Shown here: positions 17,601 through 26,254 of the stretch, one piece after another
Layout: every line of letters begins with the position of its first letter
Numbering within the stretch: the first letter of the stretch is position 1
Origin: an uncultured Bizionia sp.
GTDB taxonomy: Bacteria > Bacteroidota > Bacteroidia > Flavobacteriales > Flavobacteriaceae
NCBI GenBank assembly: GCA_947496215.1
Contig: CANMCF010000007.1
Coordinates: 62,001 to 126,000 of the forward strand
DNA: 64,000 nucleotides
Direction of reading: 5' to 3'
Program-made: the position numbers and the translations under genes
The notes under the pieces: generated by a model
The model's database searches: none
What the model was told of the DNA's origin: nothing
Seen by the model: the letters and a program-made list of their open reading frames with translations, nothing else

Positions 17601-19630
17601 CCATCAATGGAGCAACCACCAATATGACCGCTGGGGCGAACAATACCTATACTTACAATTTCACGCCTTCTAGTTATCAGGGCTATCCAATGGTTGTTAC
17701 AGCAGTTGATAATGAAAGTGAGAGCACAACGTTAAATGAAACGTTGAATATCATCGATTCCGAGTTTACGCCTCTACCTAGTGGAAACATCGTTTTGGGG
17801 TATGCCCATTCATGGGAAAATGCCAGTGCACCATTCTTGTATTTCAATGAAATGCAAGACACGAAGTACAATGTCGTGATGTATTCTTTCATAGAAACAG
17901 TAGGACAAAATGGATATTCTCCTCAATTGACCATAAACTCCAACAGGTATTTGACCAATGGAGTATTCGATAGTCAGTTGTTGAAAGACGATATAAACGT
18001 ATTGAGAAGTCAAGGTATTCCGGTGATAGCTTCCATTGGAGGGCAAAACGGACATGTGGGGCTTAGTACAACCGCCCAGAAGGATGAATTCGTACAAGGA
18101 CTGAAGGATATTATCGACGAATACAATTTCGACGGTATCGATTTGGATTTTGAAGGAGGGTCAATGAATTTTGGAGCAGGAGCACTGACGGATTTTTCTT
18201 ATTCGTCACTTAGTCCTTATCCCAAATTGAAAAATGTGGTTGATGCCTTCAAAGAATTGAAGCAACATTATGGAAGCAATTTCATAATGACATGTGCGCC
18301 AGAGACATTTTATGTTCAAGTTGGGTATTCCACGTATAGTGGCGTTGCAGGAGCATTTTTACCTGTGCTTCATAATTTGAGAGATGAATTGGATCTTGTG
18401 ATGGTGCAATTGTACAATACTGGATCTATAAATGCCTTGGATGGAACTGCTTATTCACAGGCTACTCCAGATTTCCTGACATCCATGACGGATATGTTGA
18501 TCACTGGTTTCGATGTTTCAGCGACTGGTTTCAACTTTCCAGGTTTGCCAGCTTCAAAAATAATGGTGGGTATCCCTTCTTGTCCAGCAGCTGCACCGGC
18601 AGGAGGATACATACAGCCATCGGAATCCATCAAAGCATTGGATTACTTGAGGTTTGGAACAGACTTTTCAGGAAGAAACTATAGTCTTCAAGGAGGAAGT
18701 CATCCAGATTTGAGAGGAGTGATGACTTGGTCGATAAATTGGGATGTTGCAGCTGGTTGTGCTTCAGCCAATGAATTTGGTGATAGCTATTGGAATTATT
18801 TCAATTCTACCATGTCTGCACTTAGAGCAAGTTTGAAAGTATACCTTCAAGGGTCTTCAATCAACCCTAATGTGGGTGAGGAGGCTTTAATGAGAGATGA
18901 CTTGAGGGTTGCTGGCTTAATTCCAACGACAAGTCCTTATACATCATATCCAGCGACATGTAATGCTTCTGTATTCAATGCAACTGGTGCAGATGCGATT
19001 GTGGATTGGGTATCTGTGGAATTGAGAAGTACTACGGACAATACTGTGGTAGTAGAAGGGCAAAGTGCCTTGTTGCAACGTGATGGTGACATCGTTTCCA
19101 AGGATGGAGTTTCTCCTTTGAGTTTCAATCAATCTGCTGGAAACTATCATATGGTTGTAAAACATTACAATCACTTGGGAGTGATGACGACAAATGCGAT
19201 AGCATTGTCCAGCATAGCCAATACAATAGATTTTACAGATGCAAGCAACCAAATTACATATGGGACAGATGCCCAGACGACATTTGGAATATTCAGTGGC
19301 AAAGTAGGAATGTGGGCAGGAGATTCAAACGGAGACGGACGTTTGAATTACTCTGGAGCCTTGTCCGATGTGCCTCCTGTAAGAAGTCAGGTTTTCAACG
19401 ATCCAAACAATACGGTGTTTGGAGGACCTCCTGTAGCAAGTTATCCATCTGCTGGGTATAATGGAACCGATATAAACATGGATGGGGTAACCATCTATTC
19501 GGGAGCAGAAAGTGATGTTTTGTATATAAGAAATAGCATATTCAACAATCCTTCGAACTCGGTGTTTGGAGGACCACCTACATCAACCTATGTCTTTATA
19601 CAGCAATTGCCGGAAGGAGCAAACAACTAA
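14651..19630 (+). CDS. chiA: large secreted chitinase with two GH18 domains (ChiA-like)
   Basis: This is a 1659-residue secreted chitinase with two catalytic domains. Residues 1-21 are a signal peptide. The first GH18 domain (about 28-475) has the catalytic motif DGFDLDWE at 159-166 (Glu166 as acid/base). A linker of Ig-like/CarboxypepD_reg-like beta repeats follows (about 480-1035; for example FKDQSNNPLQSVVVELKD and SGNIVEGASPMQGVTVTISG). The second GH18 domain (about 1045-1400) carries DGIDLDFE at 1161-1168. The C-terminus has two dockerin-like calcium loops (GDSNGDGRLNYSG, TDINMDG), each followed by a VFGGPP repeat. It is not a standard T9SS type A domain. F. johnsoniae ChiA has the same two-GH18 plan and is a known T9SS substrate with an atypical C-terminal signal. 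A strong terminator follows. Confidence 0.93.
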   Translation: MKRLLLYGFLTLVSLLQTTNAQTSPQHDKKVIGYYAQWAIYARDYNVLDIEADKLTHLLYAFFDTKYDAMTDTAYIQTLDDHADFQHNESGMHAFDAPVKGNIGDLKLLKQNYPHLKVVISLGGWTRSQAFPDIAKSSNARTTLAQSMVQFMTDYPWIDGFDLDWEFPVEGGIDGTESIGGVLIPAQPHYPDDHTNLVLLLKEMRSVFDANSMQDKIISMAAGNNVGNLLQTHVGPGTESTHGVTENVFDYCDFVTFFGYDFGGNWYDKTCYNAPLYGGDHAEDPLNRGAGNPNQVMDGLVGLYLNGLQVPTDKLVMGIPFYGKLFEGVGSTGAVSGLPGLYESAPRTNNGACSNPQPPKGTWDEANCENSGSIEFCDLFQGIGTNTHFYLDPTNPLQVSASAASNGWARHWDDTAKVPYLYNSTTNKFISYDDNQSIDLKVKYALSKNMGGVMIWELSQDARNNSSNSLLNTIDNSLQFAEYDLTINFKDQSNNPLQSVVVELKDENNTVLETLNSNAAGQVVFSNKAGNVPYNVTYSLTNYAFLPNSITYAALEFNSDKIVNVTGSDQVVSISGSVMENTTLLTDVDVVLKDTATNNELERVTSNDGNYNFDSVIGGSDYTITVEKNFYSFTTLMYTNLTTNQTNQNLIATRNTHTISGNIVEGASPMQGVTVTISGNGQNYTDITDASGDYSIDNIVAGHDYTITPTFNSINFQPGNIQENSLNEDKVHDFAQNLGLIYGTVKNGSTPVDGAIVTLIMPWTDSSHPYIALTATTNAQGEYFYTEPQLNGYATIQSLKLNDYENNSVVYLPTDISNIPVPTVATEYNFNSQPVSPEITINQPNQSTITIAPGGTVDLEALVGLTFNDGATTISSVVFDVDGNTITNSNVNDTYSGTWTPTNSDFGTNHTFTVTAEDSNGTSVTEAYDFDLVCSGVNCPNIAPSIVLDTPANTTINQNGGFQNIPIQVTVTDSDGSVASVTITINGATTNMTAGANNTYTYNFTPSSYQGYPMVVTAVDNESESTTLNETLNIIDSEFTPLPSGNIVLGYAHSWENASAPFLYFNEMQDTKYNVVMYSFIETVGQNGYSPQLTINSNRYLTNGVFDSQLLKDDINVLRSQGIPVIASIGGQNGHVGLSTTAQKDEFVQGLKDIIDEYNFDGIDLDFEGGSMNFGAGALTDFSYSSLSPYPKLKNVVDAFKELKQHYGSNFIMTCAPETFYVQVGYSTYSGVAGAFLPVLHNLRDELDLVMVQLYNTGSINALDGTAYSQATPDFLTSMTDMLITGFDVSATGFNFPGLPASKIMVGIPSCPAAAPAGGYIQPSESIKALDYLRFGTDFSGRNYSLQGGSHPDLRGVMTWSINWDVAAGCASANEFGDSYWNYFNSTMSALRASLKVYLQGSSINPNVGEEALMRDDLRVAGLIPTTSPYTSYPATCNASVFNATGADAIVDWVSVELRSTTDNTVVVEGQSALLQRDGDIVSKDGVSPLSFNQSAGNYHMVVKHYNHLGVMTTNAIALSSIANTIDFTDASNQITYGTDAQTTFGIFSGKVGMWAGDSNGDGRLNYSGALSDVPPVRSQVFNDPNNTVFGGPPVASYPSAGYNGTDINMDGVTIYSGAESDVLYIRNSIFNNPSNSVFGGPPTSTYVFIQQLPEGANN

Positions 19631-19634
19631 ATAA

Positions 19635-19665
19635 AAAAAGCCATCTCGAAAAGAGATGGCTTTTT
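19635..19665. terminator. bidirectional rho-independent terminator
   Basis: AAAAAGCCATCTC, loop GAAAA, then GAGATGGCTTTTT makes a 13-bp perfect stem with A/T runs on both flanks. It serves the chitinase on the plus strand and the convergent FG-GAP gene (stop at 19691) on the minus strand. Confidence 0.92.
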
Positions 19666-19690
19666 CATTTTATTGGAAGCTAGACAATCG

Positions 19691-21448
19691 CTATTTGTTA
19701 ACCAATAGTTTTCCGGACAATACCAATTTCCCCTTTATGGTGTTCAATGAGTATAGGTAGGTTCCTGACGTCAATTTAGAAAGATCGAAGTTTAGGCTTT
19801 CTTCAGAATTTAAGATCAAATCAGAAAATCTGACGATTTCCCTGCCATTTGTGTCTAGTATCTTTAGTGTTAGGTTTTTATAGTTGTTTGTTACATTCGA
19901 ATTCATTAAGTTAATGATATCCTTCGTTGGGTTTGGGAAAAGTTTCAAGTTGGTATCGATATTGAAATCTGTAGTACCAAGTCCAATACCTTCAGTAATG
20001 GTATGCAAGTCGTTGATGGTTATGTTGGTGAAAGTTTCAGTTGTCCCAATAGGCCAAGTTATTTTCAATTCTTCTATGGTGGTTGCGTTACCAAGTCCAA
20101 AGTGAACAGTATAGCTATTTTGACTATTGTAACCGGAAGATGCAACGATTTTACGAGTTTGCCATACATCATTTCCATTTATGTTGGCTCTAACTCTAAC
20201 TTTGGCTCCAACGGCTGAGGTGTTGGAATTTGTGCCAACACAATTGAACTTCACCCAGTTGTTACCGGTTCCTGTATTGTGGAATAGTGAATTTTCTTGG
20301 TTTTCGTTCAAGGTATTTGCCAAAATCAGGTCCAACCAACCATCATTGTCATAATCACCAAATGCACATCCAAAAGTCCAACCAGCTTGCATCGCTAGAA
20401 CACTTGAAGTGTCTTGTGTGAAATTGCCTGAGCCGTCATTTACATATACGAAATTATTGTTTTGACTTGAGAGAAAGGCATTGCATACAAACAAATCCAA
20501 ATCACCATCATTGTCAAAGTCAGCAAAGGAGGACCCAAAGGAATGACCGCCTCCAGAGGCAATGATAGAAGTCGTTTGCTCAATGAACGATCCATTGTCA
20601 TTTATAAACAATTGATTGTTTTGGTTGTTCCAGTTTGCAACGAACAAATCATAATCACCATCATTGTCTATGTCTGCCCATGAACTACCTGCCGATGTCT
20701 TGAAACCTTGTACGATGGAAAGATTTGTGACCTTGGTGAAATTGTTGGCACCATCATTCCTAAACAATGAATTTTTGGCATTGTTTTCATTGGTCAAAAA
20801 CAAGTCACTATCTCCATCATTGTCGTAATCCACCCAATCAACAGATCTCGTTCTCAGGAATTCACTGGTAATGGACAAATTCGTTACAGGAGAAAATGTA
20901 CCATCTCCTTGATTTTCATAATATAGATTTTTTAGAGAGCCAGTGCTATTGGTAAAATATAAGTCTAAAAATTGGTCATTGTTTACATCAACCCAAGTCG
21001 CCATCTCAGAAAACGTTTGAACGCTTCCCATTGCAATGTCGGCTTCATAGTTAAACGAACCGTCACCGTTGTTCCTATAGAAATAATTCTTGCCATTTGC
21101 TCCTGAGGCCCATGTAACGACAAAGGCATCTAGATCTCCATCATTGTCAACATCGGCAAAACTCGTTCCGTCCGAGCTGCTGGAATCCATTACGATGTCA
21201 TCATTGCTAACAATGGTGAATGTGCCATCCATGTTATTGATGTATAACATGTTGTTCTGGCCACCAGAAGGTCCATTGGAAAAGAAAATGTCATCCCATC
21301 CATCATTGTTCACATCTATGAAATTGGCGCTTCTGGAACCAGAAGACGTATTGGTGACTCCAGAGATGGAAACAGCTTCAAATGATTGGGAGTTGGAAAT
21401 TGACAACAATCCTAGGGATAGAAGTCTAAAGAGTAGTAGTTTTTTCAT
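19691..21448 (-). CDS. secreted FG-GAP/ASPIC-repeat protein with T9SS type A sorting domain
   Basis: The protein is a 585-residue extracellular beta-propeller. The preferred start is the ATG at 21448, which gives the signal peptide MKKLLLFRLLSLGLLSISNS. An upstream in-frame start at 21499 would add 17 residues that hide it. Seven FG-GAP/VCBS repeats follow, each with a calcium loop such as DVNNDGWDD, DVDNDGDLD, DYDNDGDSD, DIDNDGDYD and DFDNDGDLD. An ASPIC/UnbV domain follows (GAKVRVRANINGNDVWQTRK, HFGLGNATTIEELKITWP). The end is a T9SS type A sorting domain (LFPNPTKDIINLMNSN to LSGKLLVNK). A possible -7 box (TAATTTTG on the minus strand, 21466-21473) supports the shorter start. The role is unknown; being beside the chitinase suggests adhesion to, or binding of, polysaccharide. 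Confidence 0.9.
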   Translation of the reverse strand: MKKLLLFRLLSLGLLSISNSQSFEAVSISGVTNTSSGSRSANFIDVNNDGWDDIFFSNGPSGGQNNMLYINNMDGTFTIVSNDDIVMDSSSSDGTSFADVDNDGDLDAFVVTWASGANGKNYFYRNNGDGSFNYEADIAMGSVQTFSEMATWVDVNNDQFLDLYFTNSTGSLKNLYYENQGDGTFSPVTNLSITSEFLRTRSVDWVDYDNDGDSDLFLTNENNAKNSLFRNDGANNFTKVTNLSIVQGFKTSAGSSWADIDNDGDYDLFVANWNNQNNQLFINDNGSFIEQTTSIIASGGGHSFGSSFADFDNDGDLDLFVCNAFLSSQNNNFVYVNDGSGNFTQDTSSVLAMQAGWTFGCAFGDYDNDGWLDLILANTLNENQENSLFHNTGTGNNWVKFNCVGTNSNTSAVGAKVRVRANINGNDVWQTRKIVASSGYNSQNSYTVHFGLGNATTIEELKITWPIGTTETFTNITINDLHTITEGIGLGTTDFNIDTNLKLFPNPTKDIINLMNSNVTNNYKNLTLKILDTNGREIVRFSDLILNSEESLNFDLSKLTSGTYLYSLNTIKGKLVLSGKLLVNK

Positions 21449-21465
21449 CTGTCTATGTTTTTTAA

Positions 21466-21473
21466 CAAAATTA
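21466..21473 (-). promoter_or_regulatory. candidate -7 box for the FG-GAP gene
   Basis: The minus strand reads TAATTTTG, matching TAnnTTTG, 17 bp upstream of the ATG at 21448. This would give a very short 5' leader. No matching -33 TTG was found. Confidence 0.35.
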
Positions 21474-21639
21474 GATCCAAAACAACATGGGAAATTCATA
21501 AATGTTTTAAAGCTTGGGATTATGTTTGTGAATGACAGCTATTTTGTTTTAAAAGGATTTAATAGTGGTTTAATGACAATCTCTAACTACTTTAGATTAA
21601 CTTAAATTTTAGTAATTTTAAAAAATAGTTTTGAAATGT

Positions 21640-22416
21640 ATGAAGATAAGTTGTTTGATAATCGATGACGAGCCCTTGGCAAGACAGCGGATATTTAATT
21701 TGATTGGTCAAAAGTCAGCATTGGAATGTATAGGAGAGGCAAGAACAGGGAAAATGGCCATAGAGATGATTGTTGACAAAAAGCCGGATTTGATTTTTTT
21801 GGACATACAAATGAAGGATATGAATGGTTTTGACGTGTTGAAGGCCCTAGAAGCAAAACGACCAGTAGTTGTATTCGTAACAGCATACGATCACTATGCC
21901 GTAAAAGCCTTCGATTTTTTGGCTTTCGATTATTTGTTGAAACCTTTCAAGAAGGAAAGATTCAATTCTTGCGTGGATAGGGTTGTGGAGTATGTGAATA
22001 AGGACAATACGAGTGATTTTAACGAGAAATTGAAGACGTTGTTGAATCACGTTAATGAAAGTAATATTGGTAAAAGATCGACATACTTCAAAAACAAGTT
22101 GATGGTAAAAACAGGTAAGGAGGTTTCTTTCTTGGAAACAAGTACCATAAAGTATATTTTGGCATCCGGGAGCTACATAGATATTCATACCATAGATAAG
22201 AAATACGTACAGAGAATGTCATTGACAAGTGTTTTGGCAGATATGGGGAATTCTGCATTTAGTCGCATTCACCGTTCCACCTTAATTCATTTGGGCTACA
22301 TAGACAAACTCATACATTCCGACTATGGGGAAATAGATGTAAAGATGAAAGATGGAAGATTGTTCAGGGTAAGCAATGGTTACAAAAGGGAATTTTTAAA
22401 AACAATAGGAGGGTAG
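21640..22416 (+). CDS. LytTR-family response regulator
   Basis: This 258-residue response regulator has a receiver domain (residues 3-118) with DDEP at 9-12, Asp55 in LIFLDIQM, and TAYDHYAVKAF and DYLLKPF. The LytTR DNA-binding domain lies near 155-255 (KYILASGSYIDIHT, FSRIHRSTLIHLGYID, RVSNGYKREFL). The start at 21640 is ATG; a TTG nine bases earlier would add three residues. TAGTTTTG at 21626-21633 matches a -7 box but would imply a nearly leaderless mRNA. The stop overlaps the GTG of the kinase gene. Gene order is regulator then kinase, the reverse of the 4777-6488 pair. Control of the chitinase locus is a guess from position. Confidence 0.93.
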   Translation: MKISCLIIDDEPLARQRIFNLIGQKSALECIGEARTGKMAIEMIVDKKPDLIFLDIQMKDMNGFDVLKALEAKRPVVVFVTAYDHYAVKAFDFLAFDYLLKPFKKERFNSCVDRVVEYVNKDNTSDFNEKLKTLLNHVNESNIGKRSTYFKNKLMVKTGKEVSFLETSTIKYILASGSYIDIHTIDKKYVQRMSLTSVLADMGNSAFSRIHRSTLIHLGYIDKLIHSDYGEIDVKMKDGRLFRVSNGYKREFLKTIGG

Positions 22417-23528
22417 TGAAGTTAAAGAAGATAATAGACATAAGCCTCTTAGGCTATTTAATATTGTTTTATACCTTGGCAGTGATCATAAGTGTGGCCA
22501 GAAAGGTGTATTGGAAACTCATAAGTAATTCCTATCCAAGCTATCAATCCATGAGTTGGAGTGATTTGTTGACTTACAACATTCTTCTGGATTGGATTAC
22601 CGTAATAAGTTTCATGATAATGATAAGTTACTTGACGCAGAAGATGTTTGAAAGGGACTTAGGGTGGAAAAAAATAATTATGGTACATCTGTTCTTCTCC
22701 TTTCTCATTGGTTATTTCATATTTTTCATATCTGGATTGGCTTCTGTCTTAATCGAAAACTTTCCTTGGGAAAGATTGCTTAAAAACTTGTCTTTGGATC
22801 ATTTTATGGCCGTGGTTCATTTGAACTTTCTAACCTATGCTTCCATGATTGGAATCATAACCATTTACTATTACATCAAGAAGGTAAAGAACATAGAGTT
22901 GCAAAAATCCCAATTGCAAACCCAATTGGCTACTACGAAATTAAATATGTTGCGTTCTCAATTGCACCCACATTTTATGTTCAATACCTTGAACAGCATT
23001 TCGTCGATGATGGAGATCGATACTGAAAAATCACAAAACCTAATAGCTGATTTTGGAGATTTGTTTAGAGAGCTCATAGCACACAATGATAGGAATATGA
23101 TCCCACTTGGCAAGGAATTGGAACTTTTGGATAAATATGTGGATATTATCTCTGTTCGTTTTTCAGATCATCTCGCAATCTTCAAGGAAATTGAAAAAGG
23201 GGTTGAAGATTGCCTCGTCCCCAGTATGATCATTCAACCAATAGTAGAAAACGCCGTTAAACATGGGTATTCATATGACAAGACGGAGCTAGAAATTGAA
23301 TTGACCATATCCAAGAAATCTGATCGTTTATGCATGACAATAAGAAACAACGGAGCTGCCTTGCAATCTGATTTTAAGGATTTACTTGATGAAGGCACAG
23401 GCTTGAAGACTACCAATGAGAGGCTGAAGACTCTTTTCAACGATGACTTTGTATTTGACTTAAAGAATGAAGAAGATCAATCAGGAGTTATAGCCGTCAT
23501 TGAAGTCCCTTACGAATTGAGTTCATAG
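22416..23528 (+). CDS. LytS/YehU-type sensor histidine kinase
   Basis: This is a 370-residue membrane sensor kinase for the preceding regulator. The GTG start at 22416 overlaps the regulator TAG by one base and is preceded by AGGAGGG, a rare good Shine-Dalgarno match here. Four membrane spans are visible in residues 10-155 (ISLLGYLILFYTLAVIISVA, IIMVHLFFSFLIGYFIFFIS). A coiled segment then leads to LHPHFMFNTLNSISSMM with phospho-acceptor His186. The ATPase domain shows PMIIQPIVENAVKHGYS-like residues (N-box) and EGTGLKTTNERLKTLF (G-box). The gene ends 20 bp before the convergent flavoreductase stop with no visible terminator. Confidence 0.92.
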   Translation: MKLKKIIDISLLGYLILFYTLAVIISVARKVYWKLISNSYPSYQSMSWSDLLTYNILLDWITVISFMIMISYLTQKMFERDLGWKKIIMVHLFFSFLIGYFIFFISGLASVLIENFPWERLLKNLSLDHFMAVVHLNFLTYASMIGIITIYYYIKKVKNIELQKSQLQTQLATTKLNMLRSQLHPHFMFNTLNSISSMMEIDTEKSQNLIADFGDLFRELIAHNDRNMIPLGKELELLDKYVDIISVRFSDHLAIFKEIEKGVEDCLVPSMIIQPIVENAVKHGYSYDKTELEIELTISKKSDRLCMTIRNNGAALQSDFKDLLDEGTGLKTTNERLKTLFNDDFVFDLKNEEDQSGVIAVIEVPYELSS

Positions 23529-23548
23529 ATCTTCCACGTTTCATATGA

Positions 23549-25750
23549 TCAATAGCAATCCATTTTTATTTGCTCCCTATTTTCAAATTCACTTAAAGGC
23601 AAGTTTAATTTAGAAGACGTCATTTCTCCTAAAATCTCCAATACTTTACTTTGCATTGCTACAGAACCACAAATCATTATCACACCTCCATTTTGCAATA
23701 ATTCACAAATGAAGGGAGATTGCTCTTGTAGTAAATCCTGAACATATATTTTTTGTTCTTGCTCTCGTGAATAAGCGGTGTGAACGCTTGTCAGTGATTT
23801 GTTGGCAAAAGCCTCATCTATCATTTTCGAATACAAACCAAAGGATTCCCGAGTGCGACCACCCCAAAACAAATGTGTCTTTATTTGTTTTTCGTTGTTG
23901 TTTATCATTCCAAGAAAAGGAGTCATACCCGTTCCATTGGCAATCATGACAACTTCTTTTGAATTGATAGGAAAATGAAAGTCATAGTTTCGTTTTATGC
24001 TGGCGGAAATCATATCGTTTTGTTTTAACTTGTCAAGATAATTGGAGCATTTTCCCAAATGATGTTTTTTTATGCTTAAAATGATGTCATCGTCTATTTT
24101 TCCAACTGAATACAAACGTTCCACTGGATCGCTTTTTGGGTAAATGGAAAGTAAATCACCAGAAGTGAACTTTGCTTTTTTATTGGGTTTCAATCGTATT
24201 AAAAAAGAATCATCGACATTAGTAGTCGTTTTACTAATTACCGTGAATGGTAGCTCTTTTTTTGCCTGCTTTTTATTTTTAAATCGAGGGATGTCAAGTT
24301 GCAACCCAACATTGCCATTCCATTGTTTCAACCAATCCTTGAAAGCTTCATGCGACTGGTTGTTTACTTTGCATATGGGAACATCAGGTTTGAAATTGGG
24401 ATGAAATTGTAACATTTCATCTACCATTATGGCATATTTGCAAAATTTTGGATACATCAGAGAACCAAATCCAACGACGGAATAATTAAGTTCGTTCTTT
24501 TGCGGTATGGCGTGTAATAGATTCTTGAAGTCCTTGGCATTTGTTGGGGATTCTCCTTCCCCGTAAGTTGCCGTGAAAATTATCAAGTGCTTTGCTTTGC
24601 GATAAGTGGAATACGTATTTAGCTCCGAAATGAATGCAACATTGCCTACATTTATGAGTGCATTGTAGAAAGCTGATGCGAAAGTGAGTGTGCTACCGGT
24701 CTCCGAACCTACAAGAATAATGTATTTTGCTTCATCTTTGCTATACCGATTATTTGGCAATGGACTTTTCTTTCTTCGCTTTAGAGTCATTGTAAATCCC
24801 GAATAGATGAAGAATAAGATGGAAAAACAAGAGATCATCAAAATCAAGGCCCATAGGATGGTTCCCTCTCCAGTATGCAACATCAAACTCCAACGTGAAA
24901 GCATGGAAGTGACAGATTCTTTTTGTTCACTGATGGTTTGTCCTGTGTATTGATTTACCAATAGTTCCCCATTTAAAAGTTCAACTAAGAAATAATCCTC
25001 CACATTTTCAGAGAATGGGAACTCAATCCGTTTTATGTCTTTCAACTGGAGATCTTTGAAAATAGGAAAGTCGGCGACAGCTATTCTTGGTGTTTTAGAA
25101 AGACTGCTCTCTTCGATGTTATGGGTTATTTTGTCCTCTGGCAATATGGAGAACTTCTCCAAGGACAAATAGACCCCAGATAAAGTAATGATAACGATGG
25201 GTACAAACATATATTTGCCGAAGATGATATGGTAGTATTGTTCGAAATTTTCTTTTACCACCTTGGAGAAATAGCGTTTTGTTCCTCCTTGTCTTTTTAT
25301 TATTAGAAGTATTCCGGTAATGGCCATAAACAACAATATCAATGAGACCAGACCAACAATAAGGCGACCAGTGGATTTTAAAAATAGTGAACGATGCAAG
25401 TTTGTGGCAAATTTGAAAATTGGAGCTTTTCCTATGATGTCTCCTATTTTCTCACCATTTGATGTGTCCACATAGAAGGTTTTGTTCTTGCCATCTTCTG
25501 AAACAACCGATGCAGATACAAAATCATTGGAATCGATGTCTATTGCAATTACTTCATCATACTTTGCATTTAAAACAGATACTAGCTTGGACAAAGAAAC
25601 TTGCTCGGCATTTTCCAAGGCATATGGTTTCAATTGATTTTCAATGGGCTCTAGGGCCAATATGATTCCCGTAGCAGATGCTAGAAATATGAATGTAAAA
25701 GAAGATATGGCCAAAGCCAAATGGCTACATCTCCAAATTGAAATGGTCAT
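23549..25750 (-). CDS. PepSY membrane-anchored flavodoxin/FAD-NADPH reductase, probable heme or siderophore-iron reductase
   Basis: This 733-residue fusion carries electrons from NADPH through FAD and FMN to a membrane module. The N-terminus is a PepSY-associated membrane domain (TM about 8-32, 110-135, 175-200, 290-315). A flavodoxin domain begins near 340 (LVGSETGSTLTFASAF, FTATYGEGESPTNAKDF). The FAD-binding part has the RLYSVG motif. The NADPH-binding part has IANGTGMTPFLGM, the LFWGGRTRESFGLY block and MICGSVAMQ. The domain order resembles sulfite-reductase-type flavoproteins fused to PepSY_TM. It is the last gene of a four-gene operon divergent from a heme-type TonB receptor and HmuY. 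Reduction of heme or ferric complexes in the periplasm is the likely role, inferred from context. Confidence 0.9.
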   Translation of the reverse strand: MTISIWRCSHLALAISSFTFIFLASATGIILALEPIENQLKPYALENAEQVSLSKLVSVLNAKYDEVIAIDIDSNDFVSASVVSEDGKNKTFYVDTSNGEKIGDIIGKAPIFKFATNLHRSLFLKSTGRLIVGLVSLILLFMAITGILLIIKRQGGTKRYFSKVVKENFEQYYHIIFGKYMFVPIVIITLSGVYLSLEKFSILPEDKITHNIEESSLSKTPRIAVADFPIFKDLQLKDIKRIEFPFSENVEDYFLVELLNGELLVNQYTGQTISEQKESVTSMLSRWSLMLHTGEGTILWALILMISCFSILFFIYSGFTMTLKRRKKSPLPNNRYSKDEAKYIILVGSETGSTLTFASAFYNALINVGNVAFISELNTYSTYRKAKHLIIFTATYGEGESPTNAKDFKNLLHAIPQKNELNYSVVGFGSLMYPKFCKYAIMVDEMLQFHPNFKPDVPICKVNNQSHEAFKDWLKQWNGNVGLQLDIPRFKNKKQAKKELPFTVISKTTTNVDDSFLIRLKPNKKAKFTSGDLLSIYPKSDPVERLYSVGKIDDDIILSIKKHHLGKCSNYLDKLKQNDMISASIKRNYDFHFPINSKEVVMIANGTGMTPFLGMINNNEKQIKTHLFWGGRTRESFGLYSKMIDEAFANKSLTSVHTAYSREQEQKIYVQDLLQEQSPFICELLQNGGVIMICGSVAMQSKVLEILGEMTSSKLNLPLSEFENREQIKMDCY

Positions 25751-25761
25751 AGTAGATTAAG

Positions 25762-26250
25762 TTATTGCGGAATCATACGTACATAGCGTATAAAGCCTTT
25801 TCCTTCGATTTTACTTCTGACGTTTTCGGAAGTGAGTTCAAACTCCACATCATCCTTATAGTATTCTTGATCTTCCACTGCTGACTCAAAACGTATTCTA
25901 TAACCAGCATCTATTTTGTCATCATCAATGGAAATTATGTTGATGGCACGTTCACCTCCACCAACTGTTGCTCCTGTGACGGCATCGACATTGGCTCGTT
26001 TTTTACCTTGGAATTTCCACCACTCTGTGATATCGAAATACCATTCATCATCATCACCTTGTACGTGCAAGGTTTTTTCATAGTCTCCTTTAGGGTCTAT
26101 CAGAGAAATGGCTATGTAGGCACCTTCTCCTGAATAATTGGTCATTTGTATCATGCATTTGTATGAGGTAGCTTTAATTCTGAAGCTGGAAAAGATAAAA
26201 AAGACGAGTATTAGGAGTGGGAGTATTTTAAAAATTTGCATTTTTTTCAT
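25762..26250 (-). CDS. DUF2271-family exported protein
   Basis: This is a 162-residue protein with an N-terminal hydrophobic signal (ILPLLILVFFIFSSF). The remainder is a beta-rich DUF2271 domain with the recognisable segments KTLHVQGDDDEWYFDITEWW, VDAVTGATVGGGERAI and GYRIRFESAVEDQEYY. DUF2271 proteins are often encoded beside PepSY reductases and TonB receptors, but the biochemical role is not established. It sits 11 bp upstream of the reductase and 4 bp downstream of the ankyrin gene. Confidence 0.88.
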   Translation of the reverse strand: MKKMQIFKILPLLILVFFIFSSFRIKATSYKCMIQMTNYSGEGAYIAISLIDPKGDYEKTLHVQGDDDEWYFDITEWWKFQGKKRANVDAVTGATVGGGERAINIISIDDDKIDAGYRIRFESAVEDQEYYKDDVEFELTSENVRSKIEGKGFIRYVRMIPQ

Positions 26251-26254
26251 GGTT

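Noticed and set aside
21449-21499. An earlier start for the FG-GAP protein
   Set aside because: The added 17 residues (MNFPCCFGSNFVKKHRQ) precede and would mask a normal signal peptide, and a possible -7 box lies within the stretch.
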